NCBI RefSeq assembly: GCF_013093415.1
Contig: NZ_JABFBC010000001.1
Location: forward strand, 1,488,001-1,552,000
Direction of reading: 5' to 3'
Length of the DNA stretch: 64,000 nt
Source: Halovulum dunhuangense
GTDB taxonomy: Bacteria > Pseudomonadota > Alphaproteobacteria > Rhodobacterales > Rhodobacteraceae
Below the pieces are notes generated by a model. The model was not told the DNA's origin. It did not search any database and worked only from the letters and a program-made list of their open reading frames with translations. The translations under genes were made by a program, and so were the position numbers. This document shows, piece after piece, positions 19,203-27,774 of this stretch (within the stretch, counting starts at the first letter, position 1; each line of letters starts with the position of its first letter).

Positions 19203-20681
19203 ATGACCCGAGTGAAGACTGCCGTCCGGCCAAACACCCCCGTCGATCTGCTGCGCGCGGCGTTCGTGATCCTTCTCGCGGCGGCGGCGCTTCTGGCGGC
19301 GCAGGTGCAGCGGCTGCCGGCGCAGGCGGTGCCGGGCAGTTTCGCGGACCTGGCCCAGCGGCTGAGCCCGGCGGTGGTCAACATCACCACGACGACGGTG
19401 ATCGCCACCGACCAGGGGATTTCGCCGATGGTGCCCGAGGGGTCGCCGCTGGAGGATTTCTTCCGGGATTTCCTGGACCGGCAGGGCCCGCAGCAGCGCG
19501 AGCGGCGCGGCTCGGCGCTGGGTTCGGGCTTCGTGATCTCGGCCGACGGGTACATCGTGACCAACAACCACGTCATCGAGAGCGCCGACGAGATCCTGGT
19601 CGAGTTCTTCGACGGCCTGGGCGAGTTGCCGGCCGAGGTGGTGGGGACGGACCCGCGTACCGACATCGCGCTTCTGAAGGTGGAGCCGAACCAGCCGCTG
19701 CCCTTCGTGCCGTTCGGCGACAGCGACGGCGCGCGGGTGGGCGATTGGGTGCTGGCCATCGGCAACCCGCTGGGGCAGGGCTTTTCGGTGTCGGCGGGGA
19801 TCATCTCGGCGCGGAACCGTTCGCTCCAGGGGGCTTACGACGATTTCATCCAGACCGATGCCGCGATCAACCGGGGCAATTCGGGCGGGCCGCTGTTCAA
19901 CATGGCGGGCGAGGTGATCGGCGTGAACACCGCGATCCTGTCGCCCAATGGCGGGTCCATCGGGATCGGCTTCGCGATGTCCTCTTCGGTGGTGACGCGG
20001 GTGGTGGACCAGCTCAAGGAATTCGGCGAGACGCGCCGCGGCTGGCTGGGCGTGAGCATCCAGAACGTCACGCCCGACGTGGCCGAGGCGATGGGACTGG
20101 ACAGTGCCGCCGGCGCGCTCGTGACCGACGTGCCGCCGGGGCCGGCGATGGATGCGGGGATCCTTGTGGGCGACGTGATCCTGAACTTCGCAGGCCAGGA
20201 CGTGGCCGATACGCGCGAACTGGTGCGGATGGTCGGCAACACCGATGTCGGTTCGGTCGCGCGCGTCGTGGTGTTCCGCGACGGCGGCACCCAGACCCTG
20301 CGCGTGACGCTGGGCCGCCGCGAGGAGGCGGAGGCGAACTACCAGCCGGGTGGCGGCGGCGCGCCGGACCTGCCGCAGGTGCCCGAGACGGTGCTGGGCA
20401 TGACGCTGAGCGCGTTGACCCCGGAACTGCGGGCCGAACTGGGCCTGCCCGAGGACGAGCGCGGCGTCGCCATCACCGAGATGGACGAGACGTCCGAGGC
20501 CTTTGACAAGGGGCTGCGCCCCGGCGACGTGATCGCGGAGATCGGGCAGCAGCCGGTCAGCACGCCGCAGGACGTGGCCGCGCGTTTCTCGGACGCGGCC
20601 GAGGCGGGCCGGCGGTCGGTCCTGATGCTGGTGCGCCGCGACGGGCAGCCGCGCTTTGTCGCGCTGACCCCGCAGGGCTGA
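19203..20681 (+). CDS. degP: Do-family serine protease (DegP/MucD-like)
   Basis: Periplasmic protease/chaperone for misfolded envelope proteins. 492 residues with a signal sequence (about 14-42), a trypsin-like domain with catalytic His123 (TNNHVIE), Asp154 (RTDIALLKV) and Ser227 (NRGNSGGPLF), then two PDZ domains (from about 270 and 390, RRGWLGVSIQNV and MDETSEAFDKGLRPGDVI). GGAGG precedes ATG 19203. The start is 153 bases after the DUF2065 gene; the hflKC-degP order places membrane and periplasmic quality control together. It converges with the RTX gene 4 bases beyond its stop. Confidence 0.95.
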   Translation: MTRVKTAVRPNTPVDLLRAAFVILLAAAALLAAQVQRLPAQAVPGSFADLAQRLSPAVVNITTTTVIATDQGISPMVPEGSPLEDFFRDFLDRQGPQQRERRGSALGSGFVISADGYIVTNNHVIESADEILVEFFDGLGELPAEVVGTDPRTDIALLKVEPNQPLPFVPFGDSDGARVGDWVLAIGNPLGQGFSVSAGIISARNRSLQGAYDDFIQTDAAINRGNSGGPLFNMAGEVIGVNTAILSPNGGSIGIGFAMSSSVVTRVVDQLKEFGETRRGWLGVSIQNVTPDVAEAMGLDSAAGALVTDVPPGPAMDAGILVGDVILNFAGQDVADTRELVRMVGNTDVGSVARVVVFRDGGTQTLRVTLGRREEAEANYQPGGGGAPDLPQVPETVLGMTLSALTPELRAELGLPEDERGVAITEMDETSEAFDKGLRPGDVIAEIGQQPVSTPQDVAARFSDAAEAGRRSVLMLVRRDGQPRFVALTPQG

Positions 20682-20685
20682 CGCC

Positions 20686-21696
20686 TCAGGGCAGGATCAG
20701 CCAGTCGGTGTCATCCGCAGGCGTGATCCCGTCCAGGAAGATGCGTTCGGGCTGATCGCCCCAACCGATCCAGACGCCGCCCTCGCCAACGGTCAGGGCG
20801 GCGTCGTCGTTTCCGGGGCCGCGCAGGATCAGCCGGTCGGCGTCCGGGTCGAAATCCGTCACCACGTCCTGGCCGGAATGCGTTGTGCGGAAGATGAACG
20901 TGTCCGCCCCGTCGCCGCCCGCCAGCGTGTCGTTGCCCGGCCCGCCGCGCAGGATGTCGTCGCCGCGCCCGCCCTCGATCCGGTCATCGCCAAGGCCGCC
21001 GTCCAGCCGGTCGGCGCCATTCGACGAAACCAGCCGGTCGTCGCCCGCGCCGCCGCGCGCATCGCTGCCCGCGGACCAGGGGCCGAGCGTGACGTGATCG
21101 TCGCCCGCCCCCCCGATCAGCTGGTTGCGCCCGCCGGCATCCGCGATGCGGTCCTGGCCCGCGCCGCCGCGGATCACGTCGGAGGCCAGCGTGCCCGTCA
21201 GCCGGTCGTCCCCGCCGCGCCCGTCAAGCGTGACGCCGCCCGGCATCGGCAGGGGCAGGGCGGAGGCGTCGAGCACGTCCGCCCCCGGCCCACCCATCAG
21301 GCCGAAGCCATCCGCTTGGAGCCGTTCGGCGAGGGGGGCTGCGGCATGGCCTGACCAATGGCCCAGTTCCAGGTCGTAGGTCACCTGGATCTTGAGCGGC
21401 CGCTCGAACCCCATGCGGCCGATGGCTTCCGGCCCGGCCGGGGCGTCGCGAAACCAGGTGAGCGATGTCACGGCGATGGTGGCCTGCCAGGTGTCGCCCG
21501 GATCCGGCAGCGGCGTGTCCGTGCCGAGCGCGACATGCCCGCCCGCGTCCTGCGCGATGAAGCCCGGCGCGCCCGGTCCGAGCCGGACGCTGCCCGCGAT
21601 GTCCGGGGCGGCGTTCAGAAGGGCGTCGGGCGCCAGCGGCAGCCCGGTGCCGCCGGTCAGGTGGAAGCCGTGGCGCGTGGCTTTTATCGTGGTCAT
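20686..21696 (-). CDS. RTX (hemolysin-type calcium-binding repeat) protein
   Basis: 336 residues. The N-terminal half (to about 150) is a beta-rich region without recognised catalytic motifs. The second half has eight or more glycine/aspartate nonapeptides of the RTX type (GGAGQDRIA, GGAGDDHVT, GGLGDDRIE, GGRGDDILR, GGPGNDTLA, GGDGADTFIF), which fold as a calcium-binding beta roll. It ends with the usual TDFDPDADRLIL segment. No N-terminal signal, so export through a type I system by the C-terminus is expected; no such system lies in this window. Start at ATG 21696. Role unknown: a secreted or surface protein. Confidence 0.85.
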   Translation of the reverse strand: MTTIKATRHGFHLTGGTGLPLAPDALLNAAPDIAGSVRLGPGAPGFIAQDAGGHVALGTDTPLPDPGDTWQATIAVTSLTWFRDAPAGPEAIGRMGFERPLKIQVTYDLELGHWSGHAAAPLAERLQADGFGLMGGPGADVLDASALPLPMPGGVTLDGRGGDDRLTGTLASDVIRGGAGQDRIADAGGRNQLIGGAGDDHVTLGPWSAGSDARGGAGDDRLVSSNGADRLDGGLGDDRIEGGRGDDILRGGPGNDTLAGGDGADTFIFRTTHSGQDVVTDFDPDADRLILRGPGNDDAALTVGEGGVWIGWGDQPERIFLDGITPADDTDWLILP

Positions 21697-21753
21697 GGCA
21701 GGCGCTCCGCTCGGGTTGGGCCGAGGCGGAGATCCCACGGAATTGCCGAAAAT

Positions 21754-21782
21754 CCAAAGCAATCGTTAAGCTTTGGTTAACC
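21754..21782. promoter_or_regulatory. Palindromes in the RTX/ferredoxin divergent promoter region
   Basis: CCAAAGC (21754-21760) and GCTTTGG (21770-21776) are a perfect inverted repeat with a 9-base AT-rich spacer. The palindrome GGTTAACC (21775-21782) overlaps its right end. It is the most AT-rich patch between two divergent genes. It could be an operator or a promoter; no regulator can be named. Confidence 0.4.
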
Positions 21783-21866
21783 TCTTGCCGGATGTGCCGG
21801 GGCGTGGCGCCGCAGGGGTTGGCTAAGGCGGGGTGCAAGGTCTATGTATCGCCAGGACAGGCGTAG

Positions 21867-22207
<341 letters not shown>

Positions 22208-22208
<1 letters not shown>

Positions 22209-22990
22209 TGCGGGCCGCCGCGGCAGCGCTGGTGCTGCTGGCCGCGGCAGGGGGCGCCGCCGCGCAGGAGGCCTGTCCGCAGGACGCGCGGCTGGGGCAG
22301 ATCCTGGTGCCGCCCGCGCCCTGTTTCGGGGTCGAGGCCCGGTTCGAGGGCGAGACGACGCGCTATCCGCACGGCGCGCTGGGCGACGGGATCGAATACA
22401 CCACGCTGGTCGTGCAGCGCGAGCGGCGCAGCCTGCGCATGAGCCTGCCGGTCACGCGCGTCTTCGAGGACGTGGCGCCGCGACTGGCGGACCTGGATGG
22501 CGATGGCGCCCCCGAGATCGTGGCGGTGGAAAGCGACCAGGCGGGCGGTGCGTCGCTGGTGGTCTATCGCGCGGTCGGAATGGAGACGGCGCGCCCGAAG
22601 ATGGAACAGGTGGCGCGTTCGGGGATCCTGGGCCAGCGCAACCGCTGGCTGGCGCCGGTGGGGATCGCGGATTTCGACGGCGACGGGCGCGCCGACATCG
22701 CCTATGTCGAGACGCCGCATCTGGGGCAGGTGCTGCGCTTCGTGACGCTCGACGGCACGCGGCTGGTCGAGATCGCCTCGGCGGAGGGGTTTTCCAACCA
22801 CCGTTTCGGCGAGGATTTCATCTCGGGCGGGGTGCGCGATTGCGGCGCCGGGCCGGAGGTGGTGACCGCCAGTGGCGACTGGAGCCGGGTGCTGACCGCG
22901 CGGCTGGAAGGTGGCGCTGTGGTCGTGGAGGACCTGGGGCCGCTGGAGGGGGTGGAGAGCCTTGCCGCAGCGCTCGACTGCGGCGGCTGA
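22208..22990 (+). CDS. Secreted FG-GAP/VCBS-like repeat protein
   Basis: 260 residues with a signal peptide (MRAAAAALVLLAAAGGAAAQ). Two calcium-loop motifs of FG-GAP type are visible (ADLDGDGAPEIVAVESD and ADFDGDGRADIAYVET), so the mature part is probably a small beta-propeller exposed to periplasm or outside. Two cysteine pairs (CPQD..PPAPC; RDCG..LDCGG) could form disulfides. The ATG overlaps the ferredoxin stop by one base. The function is unknown; similar proteins accompany ferredoxin genes in Rhodobacterales, as I recall, without assigned role. Confidence 0.7.
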
Positions 22991-22993
22991 GGG

Positions 22994-23683
22994 TCAGCTT
23001 TCCGGCAGCCAGCGCGATTCCAGCGTCCGGATCGCGGCGATGCGTTCCTCGGTCTTGGGGTGGCTCAGCAGCCAGGCGGGCTGGCCGGCCATGGAAACGC
23101 CGGTCATTGCCTCGAGTTTGCGGAACAGCGAGATCTGCGGCGCGGTGCCGATGCCCGCGCGGGTCAGCAGGGCGGCGGCATAGGCGTCGGCCTCGTACTC
23201 GTCCTGGCGGCTGAGGCGTGCGCCCAGCAGCGTGACCAGCATGTTCGCGATCCAGGCCCCGATGCCGGGGATGATGCGGCTGAAGAGCATGGTCAGGATG
23301 ACGCGGATCGCGTTCTGTCCCGAGAAATCCACCATCCGCCGCCGCGAATGGCCCAGCGCCACATGGCCAAGCTCGTGGGCGATGACGCTGGCCATTTCCT
23401 CGGCGGTGACGGCGCCCTCGCGGTATTTCTGGTAGAAGCCGCGGGTGATGAAGATGCGCCCGTCGGGGGCGGCGAGGCCGTTGACCGGGTCCACCTCGTA
23501 GATGTGGACGCGGATGCGCGGGACGTCCAGCGCCTCTGCCAGCCGGGCGGTGACGCGGCCGAGCGCCGGGTCGGCAAGTTCGGTCGAGCGGGCATCCAGC
23601 TGCCGTTTCAGCCGCCAGGCCGAGAGCAGGTACATGCCCACCGCGACGGCGATCGCCATGAGGATGGGGGTCAGTTTCAGCAT
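22994..23683 (-). CDS. M48-family membrane zinc metalloprotease
   Basis: 229 residues. An N-terminal membrane helix (about 4-22) anchors a short M48 peptidase domain. The zinc motif HELGH is at residues 103-107, and the third ligand is expected in DEYEAD (161-166); a PAWLLSHPKTEERI segment closes the fold. It is smaller than HtpX and lacks its extra helices, resembling short YggG/LoiP-like members except that no lipobox is seen. Forty bases downstream of the DedA gene and on the same strand, so plausibly the last gene of the MoxR/vWA operon. Confidence 0.82.
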   Translation of the reverse strand: MLKLTPILMAIAVAVGMYLLSAWRLKRQLDARSTELADPALGRVTARLAEALDVPRIRVHIYEVDPVNGLAAPDGRIFITRGFYQKYREGAVTAEEMASVIAHELGHVALGHSRRRMVDFSGQNAIRVILTMLFSRIIPGIGAWIANMLVTLLGARLSRQDEYEADAYAAALLTRAGIGTAPQISLFRKLEAMTGVSMAGQPAWLLSHPKTEERIAAIRTLESRWLPES

Positions 23684-23723
23684 CCTGCGAATATGGGGCT
23701 GGCGGGGGCTTCGGGCAAGCGGC

Positions 23724-24311
23724 TCAGCGCCGCAGCGCGGTCAGCAGGCGGGCGCCCAGCCACATGGCGGCGCCAAGGCTGAAGGCAAGCCAGACCAGGT
23801 CGCCGGCAAGGGTGACGAGGCCCGCGATGCTGCCCGAGAAGGCGTAGCCAAGGCCGGCATAGAGGCCGACCCAGACCACCTCGCCGGCCAGGTCGGCGGC
23901 GGTGAAGCGGGCGAGCGGCAGGGCCGCGGCGCCGGCGGCGATGTTGGTGGGCGGCCCCAGGGGCGCGAGAAGCCAGCGGCTGAGGAACACCGCCGCCATG
24001 CCGTGGCGCTGCACCGCCGCCTCGGCCCGGCGCAGGCCTTCGGCCCGGCGGCGGTTGGCGGTCAGCCAGCGGCGGAGCGACCCGCGCGAGAGGCGGCCCA
24101 GCGCATAGCCGGCATGGTCCCCCGCGACGGCGCCCAGAAAGGCCGCCGCCAGCACCGCGGCAAGGTCCATCTCGCCCGCTGCGGCCAGCGCGCCCGACAT
24201 CACCAGCGCCAGCGTGGCCGGCAGGGGCAGGCCCAGCGCGGCCAGCGCCACGACAAGCGCAAGAAGCGGCGGCCCGAGATCGGGCACGAGTTCGAGAAGC
24301 TCCTCGCTCAC
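23724..24311 (-). CDS. DedA family (VTT domain) membrane protein
   Basis: 195 residues with four to five hydrophobic segments. The SNARE-associated/VTT pattern is seen in GDHAGYALGRLSRGSLRRWL and FLSRWLLAPLGPPTNIAAGAAALPLARF, where family arginines and prolines sit. DedA proteins are implicated in lipid scrambling and membrane homeostasis. Its ATG overlaps the stop of the 117-residue gene by four bases (ATGA), so they are co-translated. Substrate not predictable. Confidence 0.8.
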   Translation of the reverse strand: MSEELLELVPDLGPPLLALVVALAALGLPLPATLALVMSGALAAAGEMDLAAVLAAAFLGAVAGDHAGYALGRLSRGSLRRWLTANRRRAEGLRRAEAAVQRHGMAAVFLSRWLLAPLGPPTNIAAGAAALPLARFTAADLAGEVVWVGLYAGLGYAFSGSIAGLVTLAGDLVWLAFSLGAAMWLGARLLTALRR

Positions 24312-24661
24312 GGCTGCCCGCTTTGCTTCAGGTCCGCCAGCGCGGCATCGATGCGCGCGATCACCTGTTGCTCGGTCAGGCCGGTGCGCCAGGCGATCTC
24401 GGCCACGGTTTCCCGCGCGCCCGGGGTCAGGGCCAGATCCCCCTCCAGCGCGTCGAAAAGCGCCTCGCGCGGGACCTGGTGCGAGCGGGCGACATAGCCG
24501 ACGGTCATCCAGCTGGTCACCTCGGCGTCGCGGTTGGCGGCGAAGTAGAACCAGCTCATGACCACCCGGGCCGAAAAGGACAGGCTGAGCGCCAGCGCCA
24601 GTCCGAAGGCCAGCAGCAGCAGCCGGTGGTGGCGCCAGGCCTTGCGCAGCATCGCGTTCAT
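24308..24661 (-). CDS. Unknown 117-residue membrane-anchored protein
   Basis: One strong membrane helix (about 14-36) follows a basic N-terminus (MLRKAWRHHR). The rest is a soluble helical domain (VTSWMTVGYVARSHQVPREAL and then a GLTEQQVIARIDAAL helix). Family not recognised. Start overlaps the end of the vWA gene (ATGA at 24658-24661) and its stop overlaps the DedA start, so it is translationally coupled on both sides. This suggests a fixed stoichiometry with those proteins; the function is unknown. Confidence 0.7.
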   Translation of the reverse strand: MNAMLRKAWRHHRLLLLAFGLALALSLSFSARVVMSWFYFAANRDAEVTSWMTVGYVARSHQVPREALFDALEGDLALTPGARETVAEIAWRTGLTEQQVIARIDAALADLKQSGQP

Positions 24662-25842
24662 CGCCTGAGCGCCCCCACCGCGCGCCCGATGCCCTGAAGC
24701 GTCATGGGAAACATCCGCCCCTCGAAGATGTCGGCGACCATGCCGACGCTTTGCGTGTGGTCCCAGGACTGGCGGGGCAGGGGGTTGATCCAGACGCTGG
24801 CGGGCCACTGCGCCCGCAGCCGGTTGAGCCAGACCTGGCCGGGTTCGGTGTTGTAGTGCTCGTTCGCGCCGCCGGGATGGATCAGCTCGTAGGGGCTCAT
24901 CGCGGCGTCGCCCACGAAGATGCAGCGCCAGTCCGCGGCATAGGTGCGCAGGATCTCGGCGGTGGGCGTCTGTGCGTCCCAGCGCCGGCGATTGTCGCGC
25001 CAGACGCCTTCGTAGACGCAGTTGTGGAAATAGAAATGCTCCAGATGGCGGAACTCGGCGCGGGCGGCGGAAAAGAGTTCCTCCACCATGCGCACATGCG
25101 GGTCCATCGAGCCGCCCACGTCGAGAAAGAGCAAGAGCTTCACCGCGTTGCGCCGTTCGGGGCGGGTCTTCACGTCGAGCCAGCCCTGGTGCGCGGTCGC
25201 GCGGATCGTGCCGTCGAGGTCGAGTTCCTCCGCCGCCCCCTCGCGCACCCAGCGGCGCAGGCGGCGGAGTGCGATCTTCAGGTTGCGGGTGCCCAGCTCT
25301 ACCCCGTCGTCGAGGTCGCGGAACGCGCGGCGGTCCCAGACCTTGACCGCGCGGCGGTGGCGGCTTTCGTCCTGCCCGATGCGGATGCCTTCCGGGTTGT
25401 AGCCGTAGGCGCCGAAAGGCGAGGTGCCCGCGGTGCCGATCCATTTCGAGCCGCCCTGGTGCCGGCCCTTCTGTTCCTCGAGGCGCTTTTTCAGCGTTTC
25501 CATCAGCGCCTCGAAGCTGCCCAGCCCGTCGACCGCGGCGCGTTCCTCGGGGGTCAGGTGGCGCTCGGCCAGCTTGCGCAGCCAGTCCTCGGGCAGGTCG
25601 GCGGCCTTCAGCAGCGCCTCGACGCCGACATCCTCGAGCCCGTCGAAGACGCGGGCGAAGGCGCGGTCGAAGCGGTCGAGATGGCGCTCGTCCTTGACCA
25701 TGCTGAGGCGGGCGAGATGGTAGAAGCCCTCGGGCTCGAATGTCACCAGATCGGCGGACAGCGCCTGAAGAAAGTCGAGATATTCACGCAGGCTGACGGG
25801 GATCCCCTCGGCACGAAGTGCGGCGAGGAACCCCGCGTACAC
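24658..25842 (-). CDS. vWA domain protein (CoxE-like)
   Basis: 394 residues. The N-terminal ~200 are helical and charged (RRLRRWVREGAAEELDLDGT). The C-terminal half is a von Willebrand A fold with a MIDAS motif DVGGS (241-245), in place of the canonical DxSxS order, and VGDAAMSPYE further on. It resembles CoxE/ViaA-like proteins that partner with MoxR AAA ATPases in inserting metals or remodelling substrates. The start is GTG at 25842. The MoxR gene is five genes upstream in the same unit. Target unknown. Confidence 0.85.
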   Translation of the reverse strand: MYAGFLAALRAEGIPVSLREYLDFLQALSADLVTFEPEGFYHLARLSMVKDERHLDRFDRAFARVFDGLEDVGVEALLKAADLPEDWLRKLAERHLTPEERAAVDGLGSFEALMETLKKRLEEQKGRHQGGSKWIGTAGTSPFGAYGYNPEGIRIGQDESRHRRAVKVWDRRAFRDLDDGVELGTRNLKIALRRLRRWVREGAAEELDLDGTIRATAHQGWLDVKTRPERRNAVKLLLFLDVGGSMDPHVRMVEELFSAARAEFRHLEHFYFHNCVYEGVWRDNRRRWDAQTPTAEILRTYAADWRCIFVGDAAMSPYELIHPGGANEHYNTEPGQVWLNRLRAQWPASVWINPLPRQSWDHTQSVGMVADIFEGRMFPMTLQGIGRAVGALRR

Positions 25843-25849
25843 GGCCGCC

Positions 25850-26020
25850 TCAGACCTGCCCCATGCGGGCGATCAGGATGCCCAGCGCCACGCCCGCGAT
25901 GGCGAAGCCGATGCCGTGGGCGGCGCCGTATTGCAGCTTGTCCAGCCGGTTCCCCCCGCGTTTCGTGGCGCGCAGCCAGCCGAAGGCGAAACCGAGGAAG
26001 AAGGCGATCACGGGAAGCAT
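25850..26020 (-). CDS. Conserved 56-residue membrane protein
   Basis: A short gene between the DUF2927 and vWA genes: MLPVIAFFLGFAFGWLRATK, a basic turn (RGGNRLDKLQYG), a second hydrophobic helix and the end IARMGQV. Two membrane helices in 56 residues. I recall similar short proteins in Rhodobacterales genomes at this position. Start at 26020, 24 bases after the DUF2927 stop; its stop is 7 bases before the vWA start codon. The tight spacing supports it being real. Confidence 0.65.
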   Translation of the reverse strand: MLPVIAFFLGFAFGWLRATKRGGNRLDKLQYGAAHGIGFAIAGVALGILIARMGQV

Positions 26021-26044
26021 GGGGCACTTTCGGGTCAGGTTGCG

Positions 26045-27415
26045 TCAGGACGGATCGACACCGGAAACCAGCCCTTCGAGCGCGGCCTGTGCCCGCGCCC
26101 GGCTGCCGTTGCCGTCGCCATAGGCATAGCGGGCCCAGCGCAGATGGTCCAGTTGCGCCACGCGGGCCGCGTCACTCTCGCCCAGGGCGGTCAGCGCCGC
26201 GCCCTTGACCGCCAGCAGGCTGGACAGCAGCACCGCGTTCTGGCCGCGCCGCGCGACCGGGATCGCCTGATCGGCCAGCCGCTCTGCGCTGTCGTAGTCG
26301 CGCCCCTCGAGCGAGACCAGCGCCACATGGAGTGCCGCCTGCGCGGTGCGGATGTCGTCCGTGCCAAGCTGGGCGCGCAGAAGCCTGTGCGCCTCGATGA
26401 AGTCGGCGGCGGCCGCGGCGGGGGCGGTGTCGCGGGTCAGCCGGCCGCGGGTGACAAGCGCCACGCCCAGCCGGTGATCGGGCGGCTGCATGGCGCGCGC
26501 GATGCTGACCGCGCGTTCGGCCGCGCGGATGCGCGCGTCCGGGCCGCTGCGGCGGGTCAGCGCGGTTTCGATCTGGGACTTCCACTCGGCCGAGGCGGGC
26601 GCGCGCGGCAGGCTGCCGCGGCCGGTGCCGCCGGGGTTGATGCGGTCGAGGATCCTGATGATGCGCGCCGCGACCGCCTCTCGCGGCATGCCCGAGCGCA
26701 GGTCCGGGTCGTAGAGCGCGCGCAGCATCAGCATGTCGAACCGGGTCAGGATCGAGTGGTAGTTGTCGTCGTTGAACACCGTGTCGGGCAGCCGGTAGAG
26801 GTCGTTCGCCGGTCCCAGCGCCTGGGCCAGTTCCTCGTGCAGGCAGTCGCGCACGTCCTGCGGGAAGGTGTCCACCGGAATGAAGATCGCGATCTGGTTC
26901 AGCGTGGTCTGCTGGGACCAGCGCAGCCGGTTGCGGGGCGACTTGCGGCGGAAGCCTTCCCAGTCGGTCTCGCCGGGGACGAGGAAGCAGGCGGCGCCGG
27001 GGTCGACGGTCTGCAACTGCTGAAGCGTCACGCCGTCGACATGGATCTGGGCGGCGCCGGGATCGGCGACCCGGGCAATGTCGATCCCCGCCTCCTTGCG
27101 GAGCCGGTCGAGCAGGTTGTCCAGGTCATCGGCATAGGCCGACAGCCCGCCGGGGCGCATGTAGACCCGGACCGGCCCCTCGTAGCGCAGGAGCCCGCGC
27201 AGCCGCTCGCCGCGTTCGAGCGCGAAGGTCAGGTCGAGGAAATCCTCGGCCAGCGCGATGTTGGAACGCGGCACCCCGCGCGGCATCGTGCCGGGGCCGA
27301 AGGCGACCGAGGTGACGACGGGCGCGGTTGCAACCGCCCGGCTGGGGCTGTCGCTGGGCGGCTCGCAGCCCGCAAGCGCCAGGATCGCGCCAAGGGCCAG
27401 CAGTCTGCGGATCAT
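26045..27415 (-). CDS. DUF2927 lipoprotein
   Basis: 456 residues. The signal peptide ends in a lipobox (ILALAGC, Cys17), so it is a predicted lipoprotein. The central region matches DUF2927: FLDLTFALERGERLRGLLRY, VRVYMRPGGLSAYADDLDNL, SQQTTLNQIAIFIPVDTF, and CLHEELAQALGPANDLYRLPDTVFND, whose HEE-type motif suggests a metal-dependent hydrolase. The C-terminal ~150 are TPR-like helices (SAERLADQAIPVARRGQNAV). Its ATG overlaps the GNAT stop (ATGA). Function unknown; an envelope protease or processing factor is plausible. Confidence 0.75.
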   Translation of the reverse strand: MIRRLLALGAILALAGCEPPSDSPSRAVATAPVVTSVAFGPGTMPRGVPRSNIALAEDFLDLTFALERGERLRGLLRYEGPVRVYMRPGGLSAYADDLDNLLDRLRKEAGIDIARVADPGAAQIHVDGVTLQQLQTVDPGAACFLVPGETDWEGFRRKSPRNRLRWSQQTTLNQIAIFIPVDTFPQDVRDCLHEELAQALGPANDLYRLPDTVFNDDNYHSILTRFDMLMLRALYDPDLRSGMPREAVAARIIRILDRINPGGTGRGSLPRAPASAEWKSQIETALTRRSGPDARIRAAERAVSIARAMQPPDHRLGVALVTRGRLTRDTAPAAAAADFIEAHRLLRAQLGTDDIRTAQAALHVALVSLEGRDYDSAERLADQAIPVARRGQNAVLLSSLLAVKGAALTALGESDAARVAQLDHLRWARYAYGDGNGSRARAQAALEGLVSGVDPS

Positions 27416-27774
27416 TGCGCGGGCCTCTGGTACTTGAGGAAGGGGGTCAGCCGGGCCACCCGGCCGCAGAGCGCGCGGCCCAGGCCAATGCCGCGCGCGC
27501 GGGGCGCGACATAGAGATCCTGCGGGTAGACGACGTTCTCCATGCGCCAACAATGCCGGTGGAACAGGAACTGGACAAGACCCACCGCCGCGTCACCGCG
27601 GCGCGCGATCCGGCCCCGGAACGCGCCTTTCGCCCCTGACAGGAGCCGGGCGAGGGTGGTGGCGCAGACCTGCCCGGGCACCTGGGTGCGGTGGAAGGCG
27701 AGGCAGCCGCGCCAGAGCCTGCGCCAGTCGGGCGCGTGGTCGGGCGCGGGCGGGCGGATGTGCAGGTCGCTCAT
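27412..27774 (-). CDS. GNAT acetyltransferase with apparent internal deletion
   Basis: 120 residues, short for a GNAT (usually about 145-150). The start (WRRLWRGCLAFHRTQVPGQV), the middle (AAVGLVQFLFHRHCWRMENV) and the acetyl-CoA loop (DLYVAPRARGIGLGRAL) look intact. It then goes directly to the tail (RVARLTPFLKYQR). In relatives I know, about 25-30 residues come between these, containing a VYWLTQ-like strand and an asparagine helix. So an in-frame loss is likely, and the enzyme may be inactive. Overlaps MoxR and DUF2927 genes by four bases each, so it still sets translational coupling. Confidence 0.65.
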   Translation of the reverse strand: MSDLHIRPPAPDHAPDWRRLWRGCLAFHRTQVPGQVCATTLARLLSGAKGAFRGRIARRGDAAVGLVQFLFHRHCWRMENVVYPQDLYVAPRARGIGLGRALCGRVARLTPFLKYQRPAQ

